From assembly GCA_023362775.1 (NCBI GenBank), contig JALMGJ010000062.1, forward strand, positions 1,511,501 to 1,575,500: DNA of 64,000 nt. Direction: 5' to 3'. The notes beneath the pieces are model-generated. The model made no database searches, had not been told where the DNA came from, and was given only the letters and a program-made list of their open reading frames with translations. The stretch is from Charina bottae. Taxonomy: Eukaryota > Chordata > Lepidosauria > Squamata > Charinaidae. Shown here piece after piece: positions 1 to 11,947 of the stretch. Both the position numbers and the translations under genes were made by a program. Each line of letters opens with the position of its first letter. Within the stretch, counting starts at the first letter, position 1.

Positions 1-189
1 AGCTCGGTCAACGCCCAGACCAAGAACGGTGCCACGCCTTTTTATTTAGCCTGCCAAGAGGGCCACTTGGAAATTATTCAGTACTTGGTCAAAGACTGTG
101 GGGCAGACCCTCACCTACGCGCCAACGATGGGATGACGCCTCTCCACGCCGCGGCTCAGATGGGTCACAACACCGTCATTGTCTGGCTG
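1..189 (+). CDS. ESPN: ESPN exon, ankyrin repeats (partial at window edge)
   Basis: Sixty-three codons are open in frame 1 and end at a GTGAGC donor (phase 0). The residues show two ankyrin consensus turns, [21 protein letters not shown] and [21 protein letters not shown]. This corresponds to the late ankyrin repeats of espin, which in family members bind class III myosin. Whether position 1 is the true exon start cannot be seen, because the exon runs into the window edge. Confidence 0.95.
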
Positions 190-3100
190 GTGAGCATGCG
201 GGACATCGGTGGGGTCAGTATTCGAACAAGACAGCTTTCTAGGTAGTCCTCGCTTAACGACCATTCATTTAGCAACGGTTCAGACTTACGACAGCGTTAA
301 AACGACTTACGATTGGTCCTCGCACTTATGACCGTCGCAGCATCCCATGGTCACGTGATTGCCATTTTCAACCTTCCCAGCCAGCTTCTGGCAAGCAAAA
401 CCAATGGGGAACCGTGTGATTCACTTAATGACCACATGGTTCGCTTAACGACCATGTGATTTGCTTAATGATTGTGGTGATTCACTTAACAACCGCTGCA
501 AAAATGGACATAAAATCTAGATTGGATTTGCTTACCAACTGCATCGCTTAACGACCAAAATTACAGTCCCAATTGTGGTCATTAAGCGAGGACTACCTGT
601 ACTTGCTATAATTAACACACACACACACAGTACACACACCAGAGCCATTACGCTGGGCACGGCTGCCAACAGATGTTGCCCAGTTAGCAATAAATCTTGA
701 CATTCCCCAAATTCCCTGCATACTTAGCAATCGTGGCAGGGAGAAGTGAATTTTTTCTCTCTCTCTTGCAGATAAGAAAAAAGTCATATATATGCAACTT
801 TGCCCCGCACCACTCAGAGGGAAGCCCTGTAAATATGCCAGCTCTGGAGTTTAAATCCCAATTTTTTTCCTGCCCAATTTTCGAGTTAATGGCCATTTGG
901 CTGCTATAAGTAAATTGCCTGAACGGGCTCCGGCACGATGATTTAATCGTAAGCTGAAAAAGGGCCTGCATTTGGAATTATTATTACGTATTTAATGCCT
1001 GCATTTGGAATTATTGCGAGATGGGTAACCCTCCCCCCGACTCCCCACTTGTTTTTCCTCCTCTTCCTCCTAGATGAGCTTCACCGACGTCAGCCTTTCG
1101 GAGCAGGACGAGGACGGGGCAACTCCCATGCATTTCGCCGCCAGTGGGGGCCACGCCAAAGTCCTGAGCTGGTTGCTCTTACACGGAGGGGAGATTGTGG
1201 TGGACAAGTGGGGGGGGACCCCCTTGCACGACGCTGCGGAGAACGGGGAGCTGGAGGTGAGCCCGCGGGGGGCAAAAGATCACCTCTTGGTGATGTTTCC
1301 CTCCAAGGAAGGATCGGAAGGGGGGCAAGAAAGTGCTGCATTCGGTTTAGAGGTGGCCCTAGCAAGTCACTTTTTCTCTGCTGAGCAAGCAGGTTCAGGA
1401 GTCGAAGAAAACCCCGCCAGTTAAACCCTGAATCTGGGTTAAGCATAGACGGGTGCTGCATTCAAATCCAGATGGCCCAAATCCAGCTCCTTATTCGTGA
1501 CTGCCCTGGCTTAGCCCTCGCAGCGGGAACAGTGGAACCGGGGGTGTCCCCTGTCCCATTTTAAGGGTGCCAGCGCCTTGGGTAAAATGCCAGCAGCTCT
1601 AAACGACGCACTCCGATATCTGGAGAGGAAAACGCTTCGACCGTTTCTTTTACCAGCTGCAGGAACGAAAAGCTGGCTGGGGTTGGGTGGAGTCTTGGGA
1701 ACCCAGAAAATGGGTTCGTTCAGGGAGGCGTTGGTGCCGGTCTGCCGGAACGGGTCTCTTCTGGCAATGTTGGCCTAGAAGACAAGGGGGGATGCCCCTG
1801 GGTGAGTTGTGGGGGTTACCAGTTATAGAAGGCTGGAATGGGAGGGTCGGAAGGGACCATGGAGGTCATCTAGCCAACCCCAGCTTTCGGCTCACCCATG
1901 TCCTCTTCTCCCCTCAGTGCTGTCAGATCCTCGTGGTCAACGGCGTCGACCTGAGCCTCCGGGACCAGGACGGCTACACGGCGGCCGACCTCGCCGATTA
2001 CAACGGCCACCAGCAGTGCGCCCAGTACCTGCGGACGGTGGAGCACCTGGTGCAGATTCGCGGCGGGGAAAGCGGCTCGGCCTTGCCAGCGGCGGGCGGG
2101 ACGGGGCTGGGGGGAGCACCGATTAGCATAAGGGGACCTGGAGGTGCTGAAATTGCCTCGGATTGATTCTTTCATCCAGGACACCCCCATGTGGTGATTT
2201 CAGCCACACTAGCTAGTCCTGGGCCAAAGAACACGGAGATCTGGACAACCCTTCTTTCCATTTATTTATTTTATTTAATTTTTATCCCGCCTTTTTAATT
2301 CTATAAATAACTCAAGGCGGCGAACATACCAAATACTCCTTCCTCCTCCTATTTTCCCCACAACAACCTGTGAGGTGAGTTGGGCTGAGAGAGAGTGACT
2401 GGCCCAAGGTCACCCTGCCAGCTTTCGTGCCTAAGGCGGGACTAGAACTCTCAGTCTCCTGCTTTGCCATTGGCTCCTTCCTAGGGCTGAGAGACAGGGA
2501 CTGGCCCAAGGACACCCAGCCGGTTTTCGTGCCTAAGGCGGGACTAGAACTCTCAGTCTCCTGGTTTGCCATTGGCTCCTTCCTAGGGCTGAGAGACAGG
2601 GACTGGCCCAAGGTCACCCAGCCGGTTTTCGTGCCTAAGGCGGGACTAGAACTCTCAGTCTCCTGGTTTGCCATTGGCTCCTTCCTAGGGCTGAGAGACA
2701 GGGACTGGCCCAAGGTCACACAGCCGGTTTTCATGCCTAAGACGGGACTAGAACTCTCAGTCTCCTGGTTTGCCATTGGCTCCTTCCTAGGGCTGAGAGA
2801 GAGTGACTGGCGCAAAGTCACCCAGCCGGTTTTCATGCCTAAGACGGGACTAGAACTCTCAGTCTCCTGGTTTGCCATTGGCTCCTTCCTAGGGCTGAGA
2901 GAGAGTGACTGGCGCAAAGTCACCCAGCCAGCTTTCGTGCCTAAGGCGGGACTAGAACTCTCAGTCTCCTGGTTTGCCATTGGCTCCTTCCTAGGGCTGA
3001 GAGAGAGTGACTGGCGCAAAGTCACCCAGCCAGCTTTCGTGCCTAAGGCGGGACTAGAACTCTCAGTCTCCTGGTTTGCCATTGGCTCCTTCCTAGGGCT

Positions 3101-6100
3101 GAGAGAGAGTGACTGGCGCAAAGTCACCCAGCCAGCTTTTGTGTCTAAGGCGGGACTAGAACTCTCAGTCTCCTGCTTTGCCATTGGCTCCTTCCTAGGG
3201 CTGAGAGACAGGGACTGGCCCAAGGTCACCCAGCCGGTTTTCGTGCCTAAGGCAGGACTAGAACTCTCAGTCTACTGGTTTGCCATTGGCTCCTTCCTAG
3301 GGCTGAGAGACGGAGACTGGCTGAAGGTCACCCAGCCGGCTTTCATGCCTAAGGCGGGACTAGAACTCTCCGTCTCCTGGTTTCTAGCCCGTTGCCTTAA
3401 CCACTAGACAAACTGGCTCTCTTTTCTGGAGGATAAAGTTCAGTTTGGCCTCTCCTACAATTCTAGAGAACTGATTATTGATGGAATAATTGATCGATCC
3501 TGTGCCATCCAATCAGCATCCGCTCTTAGCAACCGCGTAGACAGATATTCTTTCTTATTTTCTCCTCATGTTACTGCACTGTTTTGTTTCTTCTTCTTTT
3601 TGCTATTATCTTTCATTCCCCCTCCCTTTCTTCTTGCTTCTTTCATTTTATTTCTATTTATGTATTTTCCGTTTCTGTTATGACATCTTTCCCCCTCCTC
3701 TTTCAGTTCGTCTTTTTTCTTCGCCCCCTCCTGTTTCATTCAATAAATAAAGCAAAATAGCCACTGCCACAATTTTAAAAAAACATTGGTGTCCCATAGA
3801 AACCGGGATGATGTCCCCGGCATCCTCGTCATTCACGACGACGTTGCGGTGCATGCCATGTCACTTATTTTATTTTATTTTATTATTAAATTTATGCAGC
3901 GCCCCTCTCACTATAAAAGCCACTTCCTCCCATCGCCACCTTCTGTGCAACTGCTAAATGTTACTTGGAAAACTGGCGGAGTTGATCCTGGCTAACCAGA
4001 ATCAGCTCACCGTATTTTCTTTTTTATTCATTTTCTCTTGCGTGGATGTTTTTTTCTCGCCAACCTCCCCACGCCGGCTGGCACCCGGCATCGCCTGCCT
4101 GCCTGCCTCTCCCATCCTAATAGATTTCAGGCCTCCGCCTTGAGAGAGGGAAAAAAAGCTGCTTTTAAAGAGCTTCCCAATGCCAGTGGGAGGCCATCAG
4201 CTGGTGGTTACCCAGGGCACCGGTGGCAAATGCAGCCGGCATTGCTTAGAGGACGTGGCGGGCACTGTGATGTCGCGCAGCCCCAAGGGATCGATCCAGC
4301 ACTGTTATTTTATGCTCTCTTCTCCGCGGGTTGAGTCTTGGGCTGCGACGGACGGAGAGGCGCCCGTTTTTCCAGCAGCATGGGCAATGTAAGAGGGATC
4401 CCTGGGGTGGGTGGATGGGTGTGCTTTTGAGGGCACATGCACACTTCTTTTGGGCTTCTCCGGGAACTCGATAGGGTCGGTGCCCTCCAGCAATGTTGGC
4501 ATCGCGTGGCCACCGTTCCCAACGTTTGCCAAAAATTCTGGGCGTTGCAGCTCCAACGCACCTCTCTGGGGAATGCCCGCCCCCCCATTTACACCGGGGA
4601 GGTTGGGAAGTGGAGCCCCCCCAGAATTCCCTGCGATGTTGCAGGCAGGAGGCTCATTCCTGGCTGCAATGAAGCCCGTGGGGGGGGGCATTCCCTTTCA
4701 ATTCCCTTTTCTTGCCTCTGTCCCCCCTTTTGGTACGCAGACCCAGCCCCTGGGCATAACCAGAGTTTAGTGCAGACGCCTCCAATGGGGGACCAGGGCC
4801 CTTCCTGCATTCTTGCAGCAGAAACACCCCCTCTTCCGGCCCCCAGCTTCCCGTTGCTGCAGTGGCACCCCGACAATAACAAGGGCAATTAAACGCCAAT
4901 CAAAGTCAGACAAGAAGGAAAGTAAAGAGGGCTTAGATCTAATCAGAACCACTTGCTTTTGTTTAACCTGACCTTCCCTGCTTCGTTTTTGGCTTCCCAC
5001 AATGCCCGGGGGCTGGGGAGGGGGCACTGTATTGTGTTGTGTGTATTTGTTGGGGAATGGCCTGTGCTGTGTGAAGCCGGGTTCAGGGTTTTGTCCCTTG
5101 TGGCATCACCGGTCCTTATCTCCTAGAATGCTGGAATGGAAATGACCCTAGAGACCATCTAGTCCATCCCCTTCTCTTGGTGGCCCCAAGTTCCCAGCAC
5201 AACTTTGGCTGTTTATTTCTTCGAAAAGATTCTTGGAACGAACCACCAGTCCCGATCAGCCGAAGCCTGGTCTGCTGCAAAGCCAACCGCCTGCCCTTCG
5301 TGTGTGCGCCCGCCACATGCTCTCAAGAGTCCTGATTTGCCCCCCTCCCCCATTGCATGTCCAATCCTGAAAACTGGGGGGGGGGGCAGCAGGCCCAGGA
5401 CGGGCTAAAAGTCACTTCCTTGGGTCCTTGGGTTCTGGGTTCGAGGGAGGCCTCGGCGTCGAGCAGAAGCCCCGTGACGTCTTGCTGCCCGGTGGCACCC
5501 TTGACGCTTCCTCTCCATCTCCCGTAGAGTGTGGAGCACCGGGTGCTGTCCCGAGACCCCTCTGCTGACGTGGAGCTCCGACAGCCGGACTCCGGCCTGT
5601 CCTCGCCCCACACCACCGTCTCCGCCCCCCAGACCCACTTCGACATCGGCTCCCCCAGCAGCATCTTCTCCAATTACGATTCCTGCCCCTCGAGCCAGTC
5701 CAGCACCGGAGAGAAGAGGAACCACGCGGGGCCACGTAAGCATCCCCCGGGGACACCACTGATGCTCAGACACCTGGCAGTCCAATGTGGCGCATTGGCC
5801 TCTGGCCTCAGCCAGGCTGGCTGAGTGTGGGTTGGCATCAGCTCAGTTTATCCAACTTTACGTGCCTCAACCGATGTCCCTTGCATAGCATACGTCGATG
5901 ACTTGGTTGTCGTTGGGCGTTGTGACATAAATCACCGGGTGGTGCCCTCTCCAATTTATCAGAAAACTTTCTTGTGAGATTACACAAAGTGGGGAGAGCG
6001 AGCCTCCACCTGCTAGGAACGGTTTGCATTTCACATTTCCAACTGTCCTTCCTCCGTGCATCCGAAGGCCAGGAGTTCCTCTGATGTCCTGCCAATGCGG

Positions 6101-9100
6101 GCTGGGAATGAGAGGAACTGTAGTCCAACGAGGGCACCAGGTTGGGGAAAAGTTGGCACTGTGTTGTAAGTCATGGCTTGCCAACCATTAGAGCAACATT
6201 CATTAAACTAGTGTTTCTCAACCTTGGGAACTTTCAGATGTGTGGACTTCAACTCCCACAATTCCCCAGCCAGCAAGAATTGTGGGAATTCTGGGAGTTG
6301 AAATCCACACATCTGAAAGTTGCCAAGGTTGAGAAACACTGCATTAAACCGAAAGCAACAGGCCTCATTTTTGATGCTGTGTGTGAAACCAGCCAAGGAA
6401 AGTTCCGCTTATCTATCAAACGTAGCTAGTTCTCTCTTAGCTGTATGAAAATCCTCAGACTCGGACCATGAGCATGTGCAGAGTGTCTTTTGGAAAAGAG
6501 GGGCTGAGAAAATACAAGTTCTTACAAAGCATCTCCCGCCATGGGGTGGGATTTTACTAAAGAAACATATCGAGCTTTGGAGACTGGCAAAAACAGCCCT
6601 GCGCCCTTGGAAACGGCCGTCCGTAATCCAACTGGTACAGCTAAATTGAAAGCCAGTCTACCGGTGTTGTGTCAATCCAACTCTTCTTTTTCTTTCCACC
6701 GTTTTTGCTCCAGGGGTTCCCGAAACGTCGCTCACAGAGATGCAAACGTACATGGACATGCTAAATCCGGAGCCGGCCCCGGGGTCCGCAAAGGCAGGGG
6801 GCCAAACATCCCCACCCCCGCCTCCCAACTTCCCAGCGCCTCCTCCCCCCTCCCACCCCAAGGTCCTTCCTCCCCCACCGGGCTATCCGGCGCCGAAGCC
6901 CCCCGACATGCCGCACACTGCCGAGATCTACATACAAGCCAAAAACAACCTTCGCCATGTGGACAGTGAAGCTCTCAAACAAGAGGTAAGAAATTAAGGG
7001 GGGCTTTGATGCTTCGCCGGTTTGTCCGCCTTTGGTCCAAGAAACAGAAAATTCAGAGTGCCTTTGGGGGGTATTCTGTGGCAATTTGGGCAAGGGGGGA
7101 TTATCTGGCCAGTGGGGTGGTGGAAGTTTTGCAAACCATTTTGTTGGCGCAGCAAAACTCTAAAGCAGCATTTCTTAAACTTGCCTTTAAAAAGCGTTTC
7201 CCGGCTGATTCGGAATGAAAAAATGTTTCTAGAAAATGTGTGCTGGGAGGGCGGTGTTGCACATTAAAAAGTTGGATAGGGCTTCAATCGCACAGTGCAA
7301 CCGCCATCTTGACTTTTTTGACCTTTCGCGGACACCCCTGGTTTTGAATTAAACCTTTGGCCCTCCCCCTGGCTGCTTCCCCAGGATTTTTTGGGTGGGG
7401 TGCCTCAATTTGGGGATCAAAACGTCTGAATTGAAATGATGAAACCTGAAATTGCGTTTGGCGCTGGTTCGTTTTTCCTGGGTTGCTGCGAGTACGAATC
7501 GTTGATCCAGGATGGTCAAACTGAGCTTTCGGTGACTGCCAACTAAGGGTGACCGTTCCTGACGAAACAGGCAGTGCAACATGGGTAGTGCGATCCCCTC
7601 CCTCCCCTTGATTTCCCTGCAATCCGTTCTGGGGGGAAAGCACCCTATGAAAATTTGCAAAGACGCTTTTGTCTGTGATGTATGAATGCACGGAGCGGTT
7701 TTGATCTTGCTCGTCTCTTCATCTGCAACTCTTTGGCAAGAGTTTTCAGCATGCCAAAGTTGGGCTAAATAAACCCAGCCTGATGGGAGTTGTAATCCTT
7801 TGCAATTTGTTGTGCAGTTGGGGTTTAACAGACCACCATTGGAAGACACGGGGTGTGTTCTGTAAATAAAGCAGTTCTCACACCAATGGGAATATCATGT
7901 CTGTGCAGATCGTCCACAAGACCGCCTTTACCCAGTTCAGATCAGTCCCAGCTGCATTTGTTGGGAATCATCTAGCCCAGAGCTTTCCAAACTTTTCATG
8001 TTGGTGACACACTTTTTAGACATGCATCATTTCGCGACACTCTTACAGCAGGGCATCATTTCACGACACACTCTTACAGCAGGGCACAAGGCAGGCACTA
8101 GGATCTGTGCGGAATCCTGGCAGGGCAGGTTTGGAGGCAGCCAGGCACAAGGCAGGCACTAGGACCTGCGCGGAATCCTGGCAGGGCAGGTTTGGAGGCA
8201 GCAAGGCACAAGGCAGGCACTAGGACCTGCGCGGAATCCTGGCAGGGCAGGTTTGGAGGCAGCAAGGCACAAGGCAGGCACTAGGACCTGCGCGGAATCC
8301 CGGCAGGGCAGGTTTGGAGGCAGCCAGGCACAAGGCAGGCACTAGGACCTGCGCGGAATCCTGGCAGGGCAGGTTTGGAGGCAGCAGGGCACAAGGCAGG
8401 CACTAGGACCTGCGTGGAATCACAGCAGGTTTGGAGACAGCCAGGCACAAGGCAGGCACTAGGACCTGCGCGGAATCCTGGCAGGGCAGGTTTGGAGGCA
8501 GCAGGGCACAAGGCAGGCACTAGGACCTGCGTGGAATCACAGCAGGTTTGGAGACAGCCAGGCACAAGGCAGGCACTAGGACCTGCGCGGAATCCTGGCA
8601 GGGCAGGTTTGGAGGCAGCAGGGCACAAGGCAGGCACTAGGACCTGCGTGGAATCACAGCAGGTTTGGAGACAGCCAGGCACAAGGCAGGCACTAGGACC
8701 TGCGCGGAATCCTGGCAGGGCAGGTTTGGAGGCAGCAGGGCACAAGGCAGGCACTAGGACCTGCACGGAATCACAGCAGGTTTGGAGACAGCCAGGCACA
8801 AGGCAGGCACTAGGACCTGCGCGGAATCCTGGCAGGGCTCGGAGGCAGCAGCAGCCGCGACACACCCAGACACTGCAGCCGATACTAAGGACACACAGTT
8901 TGGAAAGCTCTGATCTAGCCCAACAACAGCTTTCACAGGATGCTAGAGTGCGGAGGGACCCTGGAGGTCATCTAACCCAGCCCCGCCCCCTGCTCATTAC
9001 AGGGTTCCAAATGAAAGCATGCTTAATTTTTCTCCTGGCGCATTCCTCGCTTTGCATCCGCCATGAGGCGAAACCTGCAAACGCCATTCCAGCCCACGCA

Positions 9101-11848
9101 AATTTAACACCATTACCCGCAACTCCTCCTCTGCATGGGCACGCACTCTCTGCAAAAACAAACACAAGTGCAAACAGCTTCCGAGAATTATTTCCCTACA
9201 CAACAATTCAATGCCTGAATTAACTCGGGGCCCTGCTCCAGGGTTTCATTAACGATTAACTTCATTTTTCAATGGAAGAGGAAACAGGTTAGCAGCTCAC
9301 GGAAGCTTCTGGCTTTTAATAAATTGCGTTAGTCGGAAAAGGTGCTAAGAGATTCCTGATTTTTAGCATAGGCATGCTCCAGGCTCCTTGTGAAAAATTA
9401 AGACCAATCGTATCCCAAATCGATCTCAGTCAAAATCATGAGATCTCCTGCTTCGCAGGCTGAAAAAATTTGCAGTAGACTCAAAGCTTCCTCTGGGCTT
9501 AGTGAAGCGAGCAAGCTAGGATTTGTGGTTTCTTCTGGTTCACACGAGGAAACCGATTCAGTTGCTGTTTGTTATTCCTGCTGGCCTGTTATTTGTGTGC
9601 GCACAGAAAATCCTATGTCGCTGGATGGCAAGATTTTGTCTTTTCTGAGCAAGAATCGCTTATTTTGGTGGCAACAGAAGGGGTGTCGTCGTCAATGGGA
9701 GTGGGATTCCCAAATTCAGGAACTGTTTATTAATTCCAGAGGGCCAAGATTCCCCCAAATGAAGCAGTAGTACTTTTTCTTTATTAGCTGCTAGGAAAAC
9801 TCATCTGAAGTGAATCACTGGATGGCCATTCAGTGATTGATTCCTGCACTGTTATAGGGCAGTATTTCTCAACCTTGGCAACTTTAAGATGGGTGGACTT
9901 CAACTCCCAGAATTCCCTAGCCAGCCAAGCTTTGCTACAATCATTCTATTCCCATCCCTTATAGAAAAGCAGGAATCTATAAAACTGCTATGTACTGATT
10001 ACCTGGAACTGTTTCCATTTCCGCTAAGAATAATGCTGGAGCTTCCTTTTTTCCTCCTCCCTCCCCTCCTCTCTTCCTTATGTGTTGTGACTCTCAGACT
10101 GTAAGATGGCTGGGGAATTCTGGGAGTTGAAGTCCACCCATCTGAAAGTGGCCAAGGTTGAGAAACTCTGCTTTAGGGTCTCCAAATGCACCAGGAAGCT
10201 AGAAAAATGGGACGCGACGGGAGTGGGGAAAGAAAAAAATTAGTGCCCCAGTGCCTTCCCGTTGCAAACGGCCTGCTCTGTTCTGAAGGCGGCGGGCTGG
10301 GTTTATGCAAAACACATTTGCATCCATCCCTTCTGGAGATGGTGAAGGACAACCATTTTATTTCCTTTTTTTTTTACTATAAATTTATTAAGAATTTTGA
10401 CATGGGCAAAAGACAAATGTAAAGGTAAACTATAAAGAGAGTTCTAGTCCCACCTTAGGCACAAAAGCCGGCTGGGTGACCTTGGGCCAGTCCCTGTCTC
10501 TCAGCCCTAGGAAGGAGCCAATGGCAAACCAGGAGACTGAGAGTTCTAGTCCCGCCTGAGGCATGAAAGCCGGCTGGGTGACCTTGGGCCAGTCCCTGTC
10601 TCTCAGCCCTAGGAAGGAGCCAATGGCAAACCAGTAGACTGTGAGTTCTAGTCCTGCCTGAGGCACGAAAGCCGGCTGGGTGACCTTGGGCCAGTCCCTG
10701 TCTCTCAGCCCTAGGAAGGAGCCAATGGCAAACCAGGAGACTGAGAGTTCTAGTCCCGCCTGAGGCACGAAAGCCGGCTGGGTGACCTTGGGCCAGTCCC
10801 TGTCTCTCAGCCCTAGGAAGGAGCCAATGGCAAACCAGTAGACTGTGAGTTCTAGTCCCACCTTAGGCACAAAAGCCGGCTGGGTGACCTTGGGCCAGTC
10901 CCTGTCTCTCAGCCCTAGGAAGGAGCCAATGGCAAACCAGGAGACTGAGAGTTCTAGTCCCGCCTGAGGCACGAAAGCCGGCTGGGTGACCTTGGGCCAG
11001 TCCCTGTCTCTCAGCCCTAGGAAGGAGCCAATGGCAAACCAGGAGTCTGAGAGTTCTAGTCCCGCCTTAGGCATGAAAGCCAGCTGGGTGACCTTGGGCC
11101 AGTCCCTATCTCTCAGCCCTAGGAAGGAGCCAATGGCAAACCAGGAGACTGAGAGTTCTAGTCCCGCCTGAGGCACGAAAGCCGGCTGGGTGACCTTGGG
11201 CCAGTCCCTGTCTCTCAGCCCTAGGAAGGAGCCAATGGCAAACCAGTAGACTGTGAGTTCTAGTCCCACCTTAGGCACAAAAGCCGGCTGGGTGACCTTG
11301 GGCCAGTCCCTGTCTCTCAGCCCTAGGAAGGAGCCAATGGCAAACCAGTAGACTGTGAGTTCTAGTCCCACCTTAGGCACAAAAGCTGGCTGGGTGACCT
11401 TGGGCCAGTCCCTGTCTCTCAGCCCTAGGAAGGAGCCAATGGCAAACCAGGAGACTGAGAGTTCTAGTCCTGCCTGAGGTGTGAAAGCCGGCTGGGTGAC
11501 CTTGGGCCAGTCCCTGTCTCTCAGCCCTAGGAAGGAGCCAATGGGAAACCAGGAGACTGAGAGTTCTAGTCCCGCCTTAGGCATGAATGCCGGCTGGGTG
11601 ACCTTGGGCCAGTCACTCTCTCTCAGCCCTAGGAAGGAACCAAAGGCAAACCAGGAGACTGAGAGTTCTAGTCCCGCCTTAGGCACGAAAGCCGTCTGGG
11701 CGACCTTGGGCCAGTCCCTGTCTCTCAGCCCAACCCACCACAGGGTTGTTGTTCTGGGGAAAATAGGAGGAGGGAGTAGTATTAGGTATGTTCGTTGCCT
11801 TGAGTTATTTTTAAAAATAATAAAGGCGGGATAGAAAGAAAGAAAAAA

Positions 11849-11883
<35 letters not shown>

Positions 11884-11899
11884 ATGAATGAATGAATGA

Positions 11900-11947
<48 letters not shown>

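Noticed and set aside
1074..1424. Start of a separate short gene at ATG 1074
   Set aside because: The ATG is the first codon after a splice acceptor within the espin ankyrin region; the frame beyond 1256 is intron.
2312..3407. Long overlapping open frames of 305 and 326 codons on opposite strands
   Set aside because: They are produced by a 102-bp tandem repeat in an intron; unit length is a multiple of three. The same repeat makes the 500-codon frame at 10430-12121.
5405..5785. Frames of 115-126 codons opposite an ESPN exon
   Set aside because: Antisense shadow of the GC-rich exon at 5528-5735.
8070..8850. Regular repeats that could suggest a CRISPR array
   Set aside because: Units are contiguous with no unique spacers, the host is a vertebrate, and the array sits between transposon ends.
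8281..9223. Frames of 194 and 282 codons with repeats of 'HKAGTRTC'
   Set aside because: They read through the minisatellite of hAT-like element A1. Similar frames at 17478-18556, 54633-55299 and 60296-61062 have the same cause.
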